Assembly (NCBI RefSeq): GCF_000005505.3
Contig: NC_016131.3
Coordinates: 44,105,355-44,169,354 of the forward strand
Length of the DNA: 64,000 nt
Direction of reading: 5' to 3'
Origin: Brachypodium distachyon
Taxonomy: Eukaryota; Streptophyta; Magnoliopsida; Poales; Poaceae
The notes under the pieces were generated by a model. It saw nothing but the letters and a program-made list of their open reading frames with translations, ran no database searches and was not told where the DNA came from. Positions within the stretch are counted from its first letter, which is position 1. Every line of letters starts with the position of its first letter. This document shows, in pieces, positions 10,365-36,410 of this stretch. A program made the translations under genes and the position numbers.

Positions 10365-12353
10365 TTTTTGAGCCTTGGATAGCCAAAAAAGGGGAACATT
10401 TGTGAAGTGATTGCGATGTGAATTGGCAAGATTCAACAGGCAACCAAAAATTTGGTACCAACCAAACAACACCAAATCGTCACAAGCCGTCAAAATTTCA
10501 GTCACAAACCAAACATGCCTTCTATCTCCAGAGAGAGTGCCCTACTTTGCTGAAGCAACCAACTTTAGGAATCTTCAAGTTTATCCTGAGCACTGGATTA
10601 TCAGGCCGCGACTTGACATCCTTCTCTAGAAAAAGAATAGCAGAACTAAAGTCAAGGGCCTCTTTGGATTTGGGTTGAAGGATTTCATAGGAATTTGGTA
10701 GGATTCTAACTTTTTTTCTCGCGGAAATTCTTTTGTTCATAGAAATTCATCCTTCAAAATTCCTCGTCTGTCACATATCAAAGCACAAGTCTATGGCCGG
10801 TTTTGATTTCACGTGGGGATATGAGGTTCGGTGATTTTCTAGACCTATGTGAGAATATCTTCTTCTTCAAACGATACCCGGTTTTTTTTTCCCCCACATG
10901 CCTAGTTTTTTGACATCTTATGCCTACATTTTAACTATTCTCATATTTTACGTTTTCTTGGAGAATAGTAGTAGTACAAATGTAATAAAACGGAGACGGT
11001 ACCACCGGGGTTATCTACGCCACCATGTTGGCCACACATTTGCCCCTCTCTCTCTCTCTTATTAATTAATATAGTATTCTTTTAAGTTAAAGGTAGGGAT
11101 TAACGGGTGTTCCAGTGACAACTTTTTCTCTTGTCTCGCCCTCTCTTTCTTGTGTCTCTTGCATTTTCTCTCCGACTTTTTGCGTGCGACGTGGTACCAC
11201 ATTTTCTCGGTAGCGGTTTGTTTGTGAGTATATTCTAGCATCTGATAAGTACTTTATCAATTTGTGAGTATATTCTAGCATCTGATAAGTACGTGACAGA
11301 TATATTAAAGTACATAAGAGTACATCAAGGTACATTACAAGTACATTAGGTTAGATCGTGAGTTCATTAATGTATATCACAGATACATCACATGGAAAAT
11401 ACCTCATCGGTTGTGTGTAACATAAAATTAGTACATCATCTCAATACATAGTACATTGTCCGATTCTACATCCTAGTACATAACAAATACATCAAGGTAC
11501 ATGTTAAGTACATTAGGGTACCAAAATGCTCATCGACTACAATTACAATTAAAATTACTAAGTATCTTCTCAAGCATACCTCATCAATTTTTGCTAAGTG
11601 CTTACAGCATGGAGAGCCCGAAGAAGGTGTTCATCTCAAAATCCTTGTCAGAGGTGAGGCGTGGGTGCCAAATGAAGAAAAAGATAGAGGTGGTGCCTGA
11701 GGCGTCCAACGCCGTCGGGGAGCAATGCTTGAGGCCACGACGGAGGTACCAGGAAAGCGATAAAAAATAGCAAAATAAAACCCCAAGCTTCAGTGCCCAA
11801 ATCCCTGAAAAAGCCCACCAAATCGTCTCCCAAAACAAAAAGCAACACCTCGAAGATTCAGGAGCCGCCCGCCCTGCTAGGCGGCGGCGGCGGCGAGGGC
11901 CGAGATTGCGCCCCGTGGCAGCAGCGGCCTTGCGTCATAGCCACCTGGAGCTTGCTTTGAGAGAGGGGGAGGGGGGAGAGATGGGAGAGCCTGCGCTACG
12001 CTTTGAGAGAGATGGGAAAGAAGACCCGTGTGCCAGAAAGAATAGGTAATTAGATGGCAGAGGGATTAAATATGAGGATGGACACGTGGTAGGTTGGGAC
12101 GGTGGATGTACATAGAGGTGGAGTCACCGGGAGGTTTGGCACAAATGTAGAATGTTATTGCTCATGAATTTGGTAAGAGAAAAAAATTACTATTGCGAAG
12201 AAAAAAGGGGTCAGGGCATGGAATTTAGTCCAAAGAAAAAAAAGGAAAAAGAAGGCATAGCGTGAAAACTGAAAACTAAACGCACCGCCGTCTTCTTCCC
12301 CTTTTCTGCCCCGTCGTCGGCCGTTTCCCGCCCATACCGCAATCGCCGCCCAA
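10365..12353. other. Intergenic region upstream of MCM9, with short tandem repeats
   Basis: A 32-bp unit starting TTTGTGAGTATATTC occurs at 11221 and again at 11261 (40-bp spacing). GTACAT-type words recur between 11300 and 11520. A (CT)n run lies near 11048-11060. A GC-rich patch at 11860-11970 gives no recognisable protein. The last 150 bp or so before 12354 should contain the MCM9 promoter and 5' UTR; no clear TATA box was found. Confidence 0.45.
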
Positions 12354-25685
<13,332 letters not shown>

Positions 25686-27125
25686 GGACTACCCACTATT
25701 CTAGGACATATAGACAATTAATGAGCATGGACACATATCATCTGCAGCCCTGGTAACGGCATGCCAAGGTGATCTACTGTTACTTGGAATCATCGACTTT
25801 TATGTGTCTCCCTGTCTTGGTAGTCAATCACAATTGCTAGGTTAGGAAGACTGACTGATACTCAGCATGACTCCTAAGTAGACTACTGGCACAAGGATGA
25901 CGTCGGTGCTGAATCTGTGTTAGTGGGTGGTCGAGTGTCTTTAGCTTTACATAATTTAGCTGTGTGTTTCAATATGCAGTAAGCTAAAAGAGTAAAGTAA
26001 GAAAAGCTGTTTCTAGAAGAACAAGATAACTGGATAGGTAAGCTAAAGCACGCAGCTCAAGTCTTGCGTTGTTACATCGCCTAAGTTGATGCGTAGGTTT
26101 TTTGTTGAGGATGTGAGATTTGATGACTTCTTGTAATATTGAGTTTGCGTCAAATTAGCATTTCTAATTATGCAAGATTTGTGGTGGAACCGGGGAACAA
26201 GGTCTATGGCGCATGGTGTATTTTCGTATGGACACGAGTTTCTGTCGTCTTTCCACAGTTGTATCAGATATGCCATTTTTTTTACCACTGTGAGCATCGT
26301 GCATAAAGATGATATGTTCACACCCAATTTGCAAGAAACGGACTTACTGAAATGTGGCAGTAGTACTACTGATGTTTTTGTTTCCTCTGCGAAGCACTGT
26401 TCACTTCAGAATGTCCATCTTAACCAGCCCTGGATGGGGCATCTCGACCTTGGCCTGACCCCTCCCACTGGCCAATGGCCATTGCCCATCTTTTGTTCAA
26501 CTGCCGGTATATTGGGAATCTCGGCCGCTGTCAGCAACTGGTTGGGCGCCAACATCGGCTTGCCTCAGTAGTCAGTAGTCAATGGCTTGGTGTTGGAGCG
26601 AGGATGGAATAAATGTTGCGAGGGGCCTTTCGATCGATGCTACTGCTTTATCGCCTGGAAAACTTGGAAGGACCTATAATGCAAGGGAGTGTCGAAGCAC
26701 CCTGCACTATGTCGGGCGTCTTGGTAGCCAAGATCAAGCCTGTTATCGGGCCGTTGCGGTTATCAAAAGAAACCTCTCAACAACCGATTGTGACATGTTC
26801 CATGGTTTCATATACGGATATGCGACTAGATTATCTTAATATATTAAAGCAAATAACTGATATGGTTTACTAGTCACGTGCAAATCTGCCTACATACAAA
26901 GCTTACAAAGTAGGCAAAATGATCCATTACACAGACGTGATAAAAAGAAGACCATAACATAGAATCCAAGTATCCAACCACCGCCGCCAACAGCTAACCA
27001 CAGCAAAAGCTAGTTCCCTCTGCCAAACGAAACCTCGGCTCCTCAACAAACGATTGACACGACGATGAGTTGATGGACATGCAACCTAAACAGTAACAGC
27101 ACTGCCTCCACACTGGCCTCGGCCC
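25686..27125. other. MCM9 3' flank and intergenic region
   Basis: The first few hundred bases are probably 3' UTR of MCM9. Short open frames at about 26170-26870 show no family motif, and no repeat ends were found. The last 150 bp should contain the 3' UTR of the minus-strand phytocyanin gene. Confidence 0.4.
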
Positions 27126-27847
27126 CTAGAAGAGGCCCAGCTGCACGGCGGCCACAAGCCCGGCCACACCCAGGCCGGCCAACGCTGTGGCCCTGAGCCC
27201 GGTGGTGCCTGAAGCGGACTGCTTGGCCGTCGGGGGCGCGAGCACGGTCGCCGGAGTCTTGGGCGTGACACCGCCGGAGCTGGACGGGGTTGTCGGCGTG
27301 GTGTCTGGCGTCGTGTCCGGCGTTGGGGATGCCTTCGGTGCCGGGGCCGCTGCCGCGGCGGCGGCCACGTCGACCGCGAGCTTCATGCCGTTGCTGCAGT
27401 GCCCGGCGACGCCGCAGATGAAGTAGTGCTTCCCCGCGGTCTTGAGCGCGACGGTGGTGGCGCCGCTGGCGTCGCTGCTGAGCGTGTTGCTGGACGAGCA
27501 GGACGCGTAGTCCGCCGCGCTCACCTCGGCCACCGTGTGCGCCCCGCCGGCGTAGGTGAATACTGCATGCCGAATTGCAGATGCAGCAGAGATTACAACG
27601 AAATTCGCGCTGAGGGCAAAATGTGAGCTGGGAATGGAATAATGTGACCGGTGATGGCTATGTACTGACCGAGGGAATCGCCGACTTTGAGTTTCTTGTC
27701 GCTGGCCCAGGTGGTGTAGTCGGTGCCGGTCGTCCACCCGGAGGTGTCGCCCACGGTGTACTTGGCTGCGGACGCCGTGAGCGCGCAGCTCGCGATCACC
27801 AGCAGCGCGGCCGAGGAGGCCAGCAGCCACGCGCCACCAGAACCCAT
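27126..27847 (-). CDS. Uclacyanin-type phytocyanin, GPI-anchored, 204 aa
   Basis: Two exons on the minus strand: 27847-27670 and 27562-27126, joined in phase 1 through GT-AG signals; the joined codon completes GDSLVFTYAGG, a conserved phytocyanin stretch. A signal peptide comes first ([19 protein letters not shown], cleaved about [10 protein letters not shown]), then the plastocyanin-like domain with copper ligands His (AGGAHTV), Cys (YASCSS), His and Met ([12 protein letters not shown]). The Met ligand places it with uclacyanins rather than stellacyanins. A Pro/Thr/Ser/Ala-rich arabinogalactan-like segment follows, then a C-terminal hydrophobic tail ([19 protein letters not shown]) fitting a GPI-anchor signal. 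The protein should sit on the outer face of the plasma membrane as a blue copper electron carrier; the physiological partner is unknown. An upstream GTG is in frame but the ATG at 27847 fits best. Confidence 0.92.
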
Positions 27848-27936
27848 CACGCAGCAGCCAACCGTTTACTTCAAATGCGTTTCTTCTCCGTTGAGATAGA
27901 TCGGTCGATGCGCAGAGAGGCTTGCAAGCCAGGGCC

Positions 27937-27946
27937 CTTATATAAG
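27937..27946 (-). promoter_or_regulatory. TATA box of the phytocyanin gene
   Basis: CTTATATAAG lies about 90-100 bp upstream of the ATG at 27847 on the minus strand, the usual distance for a plant core promoter. Confidence 0.6.
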
Positions 27947-28418
27947 ACTCCACGGCAGTATCTATTGGAGATGGCGACGAACGGACGGGTGCGTCGCGGC
28001 AGCTGGGAGTTGGTGAAGTGGTTTCCGTTGGAGTTGGTTGGGAGTAGGAACACCGGCCGGTCCCGTCCCGTGTCCGCTTTTCCAATACCTCCGCGACTCT
28101 CCGACGTCCAGACACAAAATGCCTTAGAAATGACTCTACTCTAAGCTGCTGTACCGTTCAAAGATTTTGCTAATCAATACGTGCCTTCTGGAAAGCAGAA
28201 AAAGAGTCATGTTTTTCGTGATCGCAAAGCTTGCCTGCTGGAGTACCAATGCTTAGTTGATGATTTTCTTTCTGTTGGCTTTTTCAGCTGCGACATCTTT
28301 GTCATGATGAACGCGCGTCGCATGCATGGTATTCTTGGGAAGATCCAGAGAAGAAAAGAAACATACTGTAGCTGGTAGCTAGCTTGGCATTGTCACGAGA
28401 CTCGCCCTTGCCATATCA

Positions 28419-28674
28419 GAAAATTTCGGAAAACCACACTTTTCGGGGTACTCACGTCGTCGACGCACATTTAACGCAAAACCTTCCGCAAAACCACAGT
28501 TTTTTAGGCCATTTGTCTCACTTAGCCCGAAACCGGCTTCGGAAGCCGTTTCACTTGAATCCCGACAGGTTCGGCCCACCTATCGGGCGCCACGTCAGCC
28601 CGCACCCGTATCCGACCCGTTAGCCTGAGTCTTAACCCCTCCCGTGCCCTTCTCCCCTTCTCAGTCCCGCAGAA
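28419..28674 (+). repeat. Left terminal inverted repeat of the MULE
   Basis: Matches 36411-36646 in inverse orientation, with scattered substitutions and short indels. Blocks such as GCAAAACCACAGTTTTT and TTTGTCTCACTTAGCCCG are shared. Confidence 0.88.
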
Positions 28675-28830
28675 CAGAAATTCCCCGCGTAGCCAAGAAC
28701 CCTAGGTTTTGCCCAGAGATTTGAGGGCGATTCGGACGTAGCCCCTTTGACTGGACCGTCTGGTAGGTCGAATTACAGCACCGCATCGTCGCCTAGCTTG
28801 ATTTTGTCCGCCTGCGCAGTCGATTTGGAG

Positions 28831-29091
28831 ATGGGACGAAGTGGGTACACTAACGACGGCGGCGGTACTTCTCTGAGACTCAAACTGGAGTTTGAATTGG
28901 CATATCAAGACCAAGTGATAGAGGAATTGGAAGCCAAGATTGAAGCCGAAACGAAGAAGACGGATGAGATGAAACTGCAAGCAGAAGAGAACAAAAAGAA
29001 GCTGGAGGAGCTTAGAAGTTTAGTTGTAGCTTCATTCGGTGTTGCTGTGATGTTAGAAGCAGTATTCTTTTGTCTGTATGACAAGATGTAA
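28831..29091 (+). CDS. Small MULE ORF: coiled coil plus C-terminal membrane segment, 86 aa
   Basis: The frame from ATG 28831 reads MGRSGYTNDGGG, then a charged helix (residues about 17-62) rich in Glu and Lys, QVIEELEAKIEAETKK followed by AEENKKKLEELRS, which should form a coiled coil. A hydrophobic stretch (LVVASFGVAVMLEAVFFCL) closes the protein and would span a membrane. An in-frame ATG at 28747 would add 28 residues. The ORF starts about 150 bp inside the left terminal repeat, points inward, and converges with the transposase gene. Coiled-coil plus membrane tails of this kind occur in grass GRF-zinc-finger proteins associated with transposons, so it may be the surviving C-terminal half of such a gene. 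Function unknown; expression not shown. Confidence 0.5.
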   Translation: MGRSGYTNDGGGTSLRLKLEFELAYQDQVIEELEAKIEAETKKTDEMKLQAEENKKKLEELRSLVVASFGVAVMLEAVFFCLYDKM

Positions 29092-30318
29092 GCTGTTGTA
29101 TCCAGATATGTAAAACTGCAATATGTATCCCTAGTTTATCTGAAATGGCACCATGGTTCAGTTTGCATTTTGAGTACTGAGCAACACCAGAATAAAACAC
29201 AACATTGCATATAAGGTTCAGAAGTGCATTTCATATAAGGTTCAGAATACCACTTCAGATTACATGTCTCAGAGAAGTAGCAAAATATAGAGTTATGTCT
29301 CACAGAACTACCACTTCAGATTACATTTCTCAGAGAAGTACCACATCACACTTCATAACAGTTCAAATTAAAACAGCAAAATAACTTAACATGGACATCT
29401 TTCAGTCACTCAGCATTTGCACCCCTTGAGGCTGTGAAGTACTGCATAAACCTGCTCCCTTTTGTTTTCCCTCTTCCTCTGACTGGTGTCAATTTGCTCC
29501 TTGAACTCTGGCCCTGGTCAGTTCCTTGAGTGTACCTTGCTAGTAGTGTACCTGCAGTTGCTCTAGTTGGCCTAACAGATGGCTGTGGTGCAGTGCTAGT
29601 AGATGCCCTGGTTCCTGGAGCACTTCTAGCAGGTGTTGGGGCTCTCGTACCTGCTGGCTTTGCCGATGGTGGTGGTGCAGTGCTTATAGATGCCCTGGTT
29701 GCAGTAACACTGGTCCTTGGAGGCTTGAATGCAGTAGCTCTAGCTGGTGGAGCAGCAGTTCTAGCCCTTTTTGCAGCTCCTCTGGTGCCAGTAGCACCAT
29801 TTCTTGCACTGCCTTCGGTTTGAGTGATATGTTGTGATGGAGCTGGTGGTGCTTGTCCTTCTCCTTCAACTGGAAACCTCCTATTACTCTAAAACAAATG
29901 AACTTAAATTGAAATTTTCATATGTTCAAGAAATGGGACTAGTAAGCAAAATAATATAAGCAACTAGAGTTTAGGTAGTACCCTGTGATATGTCTTTCTC
30001 ATGGCTAAGTTAGGTCTCAATGGTACAGCACATGATGTGTACCTGTGGCCTTACCTTTTACAATTTGAGCAAGTGACGTAGTGGGCTTGACTTTTCCTCT
30101 AACTTCATCCTTCTCATCTTTGCTCTTCCTCTTGTTCTTTTTCTTTCTTCCAGGGTGTACTAAGAAAACAGGTGGGTCAATGTCTTCATATTCAGTTTTG
30201 ACCCAGTCATGTTTGCCAGGTACAGGATGGACTATCTCATTGTGTGTCTCAATATACATGGACTTCTTGAAAAAATCTGCAACATAATCTTCTGGATGTC
30301 CCTTTGCCTTATAGATTG

Positions 30319-33300
30319 CACTTGAAAAAATCTACAGTAAAAATGCTGATTTTTGACCCCTCATTTTCGTCACTAAATTCCCTGGTGACGCTCTTATGAC
30401 GAAAAACGGATCGTCAAAAGGCAACCGTCGTTAATGACATTTTATGACCATTTTAGTGAAAAAGGTCATAAAGTTTATGACCAAATGAGATTGTCATAAA
30501 TTTTTGATGACCAAAAATTTTGGTCATTAGCTGTCCGGCTTGACACGTAGGATTTGACGTGGCAGTCTGATGTGGCAAAATTTGTGACGAAAATAAATGG
30601 TCGTAAAATGAAATCAGCCCAGTCCAATCTGGTCGTCTAAATGGGCCGAGCCCAACACATATTTTGGACAATTTAATTTTTGTAGCCCACCCATTAATTT
30701 TGGCCTTTTTTATTTAGTGTATTCTCAGATTCAGTCCAACAATATTTGGGCCAAGACCTTTTTACTTGGTTTTTTTATTTAAATGTTCTTCCGACAAATA
30801 AGTCAGCCCAACATTGTTTTGTGCCAGGGCTTGTTTGCGTCCAGTAGTAGGCCCGATAGCATACATTCAGCCCATACGTAAAGTTGTTGAAGACATGCCT
30901 ATATATAAAGTTATTCAAGAAATGCCCACATACAAAGCAGTTCAAAAATGCGCATATATAACATACAGCTGTTCAGACTAGATGCCATATAAATAGACAA
31001 TTGACTCGGATCAAATTGACATTCGGTCGATATTCCTTGTGGGCTCCTGGTGCTTGGCCTTCCCTCGCCGCAACTCCTCGAAGCATCCCCACGCTGGCTG
31101 GCTTCTCCGGTCGCCTAAAAGAGAGCTGCTTCAGGTGGCAATTTGTATGACTATTAAGCGCAGAACAAAATAAATACAGAAAACAGCATTTTAAGAATAT
31201 ATGCACACCTTGAAATACAACGGTCGTAATCAGTCAACTTGCACTAATCATGTTTAAACTATCTAAACGGCTCACGAATTGTTTGGAATGCTAGATTCAT
31301 GTATTCATGTCGTTGACATATACCAATGGAACATCACAAAAAGAGTACATTAACTATAATATCCAAGTTCCCAAATGGAAATAGATGGAAATGCAAAAAG
31401 GATTACAGGAGAATTACAGTAGTCGTCCCCAAATCAACCTCCCGTTATACACCAGATATTATAGGCTAGCGTTGTTCTAAGCCAAATTTCAGTCCCATTT
31501 TACTTTTCAAAATACCAGTGCTACAAAGCACAAACAGTAAACATCATTACAGTATAGCAGTGCAAAAGTTGTGCCAGTTGCCCATCGTGGGGAGAAAATT
31601 TTCAGTTCTAGAAACTACAGTAGCTATCATTATATGAAGTTCTACTCTCCATCACCCTTATCATATACTTTCAGTTTTGTTATTGAATTAAAAGAACATA
31701 TAATTAAAAGAACAATCTGGAGAGTAGGCCACCGTACATTGTTTAGTCCAAAAGATGTATGCAAGAGCGTGAACATTATAGACTAGAGTCTAACCAAACA
31801 CATGAAAGTTTGAGTATAACCTGACACTTGAACATTATAGCAATGCATTGGAAACAACGGAGGCACGAATATATGCATACCCTGGCATCACAGATGTAGA
31901 CGTCGATGAGGCGGATGGAGGTGAAGGGGATACTGACGTGAACATCCATTGCCTGCAGAGGCGCCAACTCCACCTCCTTCGTCGACAGTGGCTTCACCGC
32001 CTCCCATGCCAACAAAGCTGCAGAGAGAGGGGCTGACCACTCGCAGATGATATCATAAGGACGAAAAGAGAGAGGGGCTCACCGCTCGCCGGAGATGGCG
32101 CCGTCTCGCACAAGTGCGCGAACTCGCCGGAGCAACCTCCACCATCGTTTCTGGTGACGCCAGGGACGGCTAGATCCAGCAGCTTCAAGGCACGGGGCTA
32201 TGAGATCCAGTGACGTCAAGGTGGCGGTTGCGGCTCGCGTACCAACGCTCTGTCGCGCGCAGCTCGCCGTGGATGCCCCGTCGCCGAAGCTCGTCGAAGT
32301 CACCGGCGGTTGGCCAACCTCGAGAGAGAGAAAGAGGGCGCCTGCTTGGCTGGATCGGGTCTGGGAAGGAACAGCGCAAGGAGAACAGAGGAGAAGCACC
32401 GAAGCAGTGGCGGCGGGTGATGGTGGGGAGGAGGCGGAGGAGTTAGGTTTAGTCGTCGGGGTCGTTCTTCGGTATAAATAGGGATAGGAACTGGGCCAAG
32501 AAGACCCGCTGGTCATGGGCCGACCCAGAAAAAACAGCAGGCCGATTGATTGATACGGGCACGAGTCCGGTTACTGTAACAAAAGCGTGTTTTGGCCCTC
32601 CTCCACATATACGATTGCATGCTGTGGTGCGCAGTGCTGAACCTGCGAAAGGGATGTCCCGGTATCGAATCAGAAATCCCTCATTTTTCAATAATAATTC
32701 CATTCGCATGAATTGGTCCCACTTGTAAGTAGGACCCCATGTGCCAGGTCCACTGATCCAGACGCTGCTCCATCCCACGGCCAGCCTGGGGCCCACATGT
32801 CATGCGCGTTGATGGGTCCCACAGGTCAGAACAGGGGTCCAGTGTGTCCAGGCCCACTGGTCAGAAGGCGGTTGCTCGGTCCCACTGTCAGTACATGGCA
32901 TTTGCCCTTTCAAAAAAAAGTACAGGGTCCCACCAATCCGGGGCCCACTGGTCAGGAGCCGATTGTGGGTCCCACAAGTCAGTATTCCAGCCCGAGGAGG
33001 CGACTGGGTTCCTCAGGTCAGGAGGCCTGGCAGAAGTTCTTGTAGCCGGACACAAGCAAAATTTGACACATGCGCATGACACCTCAGCGAAATAGGTGAT
33101 GTGGCTGCCTAGTCATAGTTTAGGACATCATGACCATCTAAATTGGTCATAACCAAATAGAAATAACCCATTTATGACCATTTTGCATGAGAGAATTATG
33201 ACCTTTTTGACATAGAACGTCATAATTATTTAGAACCTTGTTCATCCAGAACACTTTATGACCATTTGGTCGGAAATCGTCATAAGTTTATGACCAATTT

Positions 33301-33349
33301 AGACAAGGTCATTAAGAAAAGGTCACAAATGAACACATTTCTTGTAGTG
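30319..33349. mobile_element. Non-autonomous CACTA element, 3031 bp
   Basis: The right end reads TTTCTTGTAGTG, the inverse of CACTACAAGAAA, and the left end CACTTGAAAAAA is a mutated version. The flanking triplets are TTG and ATG, an imperfect 3-bp duplication. Both subterminal zones (30350-30620 and 33110-33335) are full of the short word TTATGACC and its inverse GGTCATAA in both directions, the transposase-binding repeats of this class. No CACTA transposase is present. The middle has a GC-rich, coding-like part (31850-32480) and degenerate GGGTCCCAC / GGTCAG repeats (32700-33050). Confidence 0.85.
33110..33335. repeat. Right subterminal repeat zone of the CACTA element
   Basis: Words TTATGACC and GGTCATAA occur many times here in both orientations; a matching zone lies at 30350-30620. 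Arrays of this kind next to the ends are expected transposase-binding sites. Confidence 0.8.
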
Positions 33350-36300
33350 ATGCTTGCAGGGAAGGCCAGTGAGATCCCATTTCCTACACCCACATGTCCT
33401 AGCTTCCAGGTTGACAGGATAGGTTTTAATCCCTGAAGTGATCTGCCATAGCCCTTTTGCAGCACACACAGGCCTACAGAATTTAGAGTTTTTCTTCTCC
33501 AGTTCTAACTTTTCTGCATAAGTTGGAGTAATTTCCCACTCTGCCTTCTGTATCCCAACTCTTTTGGCCTCAAATCTAGCCATTAGCTTGGTCCTGATTC
33601 CATCAATCATGGTTACAATGGGTTTGTCCCTCACAGAAATTATGAAGTTGTTGAAAACCTCACTCAAGTTGTTCGCTACTAGATCTGTCTTACTAGCATG
33701 TCTGGCCCAATGTTTAGGTCGAATTTTGCTTAACCATTCCCATGCCTCCCACTTTCCTCCTTAAGTTTACCCACTGCAAGATCAAAATATACTTTGCTAA
33801 ATGAATAAGCTGTTGCATCCATGTGTGATTTCAAGTCCCCTCCCTTGAACCCAGCAACCTTAAAGTTGGCATAAATGTGCCTGAGGCGGTATCTTTGCTC
33901 ACATTGTGGGAACACAATTTTGAATGTAGTGAGTAGTCCCTAATAAATATAACATAATTAGCACACTGTGATAGCATTAACTACGAAGAGCATAATGCAT
34001 ATAACATAATTAGCACATTGTCATAGCATTAACTACCAAGGCCACAATACATAGAACATAATTAGCACATTTATGATAGATGTACTTACCTTTTTGTCTA
34101 TCTGACATAAATGTCCACTTGCCAAATTTCCCTTCGTCACCACCAAGGCAATACTTGAGCTGCTGAAGGAACCACCAACACCAAGAATTATTATCTTCTT
34201 TTTCCACAACAGCAAATGCCAGCGGAAAGAGGTTGTTATTTCCATCTCTTTCACTGGCTGCAAGCACTTGGGCTCCTGTAGTGAGCTTCACAAAACAACC
34301 ATCAACTCCTGCAGAAACATGAACACATTAAATAGCAGTTCATTGTAGTAACTAACAAATTATGTACGACTTAAGTGTAACAAATAATTACTTACCGATG
34401 AATGGTCTGCATCCATTGATGAACCCCTCCTTCTGTGCATTCAGCATGTAAAAATAACCCATGAAACCTTGGATTCATTTGTGGACTTGGGTTGGGAATT
34501 GTTCTGACGATTGCTCTGGAGCCAGGGTTTGTATTGATAACTGTTTTAAGGTAATCCCTGATCCTCAAGTATTGTTCCTTGTGATTATCAAGAACAACTT
34601 CCTGTGCTCTAGCCCTTGCTCTATAAGCCATCTGTTTGCTTATGTCTACTCCATACTTCCTCATTGTTGTGTCCATCATTGACTGCACCTTGTATTGTGG
34701 ATCACTTCTGACATTTTCCTCATATGTCTTTGCAAGCCAAGAACTGTTAATCCTTGATATCTCCTGAGTAATGCCACATGTATGGGGCTCAATGCACACT
34801 CTCAATCAGTGGGTCTGCTCGCCTTTGATATGAGAAGATACCATATAGAAAGGGCAAAGGGCCCTCAGTCTTGCAGGAAACCATAACTCTGTCCTTGTCA
34901 TTTCTGAGATATTGGTAGTCTCTTCTATTCTTGATGTGATAGTTCTTCAATGCTGCTCTGAACTGGTGAACATCTTTGAAACACAACAACTGAACAAACT
35001 GTTTATGTGGCATTGGCTTCTCCTCATCATACCATTCTTGTCTAACAACTTCTTTGCTCTGCTCTTCCTTTTGAGTGGCAAATGAAAGCTCACTGGTTCT
35101 GCCCCATCATCATCACTAGAAAACTATGGCTCCTTGCAGTCATCACTGCCTTGATCACTCAGAAATTGGTCTTGCAAAGCTGATCTGGCTTTCTTTTCTT
35201 GAAATCTACTCACTCTATCCCTAGATGCCTTTGTCTTCTTAGCATACTCCTTCTTAGGTTTCTTAGATTTGCAACTTGTGATAGCAGCCACCTCCATCTG
35301 AACATGCTTCTTTACTGGAAATAAATCTTCCACGTCAGTATCACCTTCAAAGACATCTTCTGGATCAGCTATATCTGCCTCATGCAGGTAGTCCTCATCA
35401 TCTGAATCATCAGCCTCACTTGACTCACAATCGTCCATTACAATTTGCTTCCCCTTACATGCAGCACTTGGTCCAGCAAACTCAACACTCTTTCCCTTAT
35501 CTTTCATCACATTCAAATCTAGCCTTTCCACTCCACTGGTACATTGATTCACACTTTGTTGTGTGCCTACCACCTCAACATTTGCGAACGACCTCTTTCT
35601 ATTCTTTCCAGGAGTTGGCACATCAGAATAAAAGTTTAAAAACCTCTTGTCAGGTGACACATTTTCTTCATTGTCAAACCTCTTCATTATACGTAAATTC
35701 AAACATCTACTTCGCTTGTACAACTACAGGAGGTTGGCTAGTGTCTCATCATTGTCTAACACGTTCAACTTAGTAAGCTCTGCACCTGGTCTACTCCCAT
35801 AGTACAAGTAGTCTTTCTCTGTGTAACCACAGGCAACCATTAAAGACACCAAATTTTTGATTTTCAACAGAGACCGTGCTACAGTTCTCTCAATACGCGT
35901 CAAACCGAACTGAAGATGAATTGTCCACAACTCATCCTCGAAACTAACAAGACAGAAAACGGAGAATAATGTCACTAAACTATAAGCTAAATGCATCCAC
36001 CAATCTAATCAATTTATGCCGCAAGTTCTACCAAACTGGGTACCGGGGAACCAAAAGCACAATTTTGGAATCTAGACTGCATACGGCAAGAAATTAAGAA
36101 CACGAACCGCAAAAATATGAACTTTTCCATCCCCCACGACCTAAATCAGCACGAAACCCCAAGAAATCAACGTCGATCATACCCAAATTGTGAGACAAGA
36201 AAACCCTAGTTGCAATCGTCTCCCCACAGAAACCCTAGCCGGAGTTGCGGAAGAGGGAAACAAACGTTAAGGGAGAAAACTTACTCCACTCCGGCCGTGG

Positions 36301-36410
36301 GATCCGTCCAATCGATCTTCGACCATGGCATCCTTCGCCGGCAGCGACGGCCGTACTCGCCTCCCACCCTTCGGCCTCTCCAGTTCGAACCGAGGAAGAC
36401 GAAGTGTTGC

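Larger units (their letters stand above)
29406..35996 (-). pseudogene. MuDR-type transposase gene, frameshifted and interrupted by CACTA
   Basis: Reading inward from the right terminal repeat: an N-terminal region ending at a Asp/Glu-rich segment (SSEADDSDDEDY); a MuDR DNA-binding domain (FKDVHQFRAALKNYHI, 34789-35013); a linker in another frame (34392-34805); the MULE catalytic domain (VKLTTGAQVLAASERDGNNN, FPLAFAVVEKEDNNSWCWW, 34010-34291); and a SWIM zinc finger (LEARTCGCRKWDLTGLPCKH, near 33355-33410). The SWIM finger is cut at 33349 by the CACTA element. The gene resumes at 30318 with AIYKAKGHPEDYV and continues to a basic, Thr/Ala/Pro-rich C terminus ending GANAE at 29406. At least two frameshifts exist besides the insertion, though some breaks may be introns. 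The intact enzyme would bind the terminal repeats and cut the element out. Confidence 0.85.

Noticed and set aside
10960..12170. Possible inverted-repeat element around 11-12 kb
   Set aside because: Words near 10985 and 12130 are only loosely similar when inverted; no target duplication or clear ends.
26170..26870. Two frames of 85-133 residues downstream of MCM9
   Set aside because: No motif, no splice or promoter context; not supported as genes.
29530..29823. Plus-strand frame rich in Val, Ala, Leu and Gly
   Set aside because: It is opposite the Thr/Ala/Pro-rich C terminus of the MULE transposase and explained by it.
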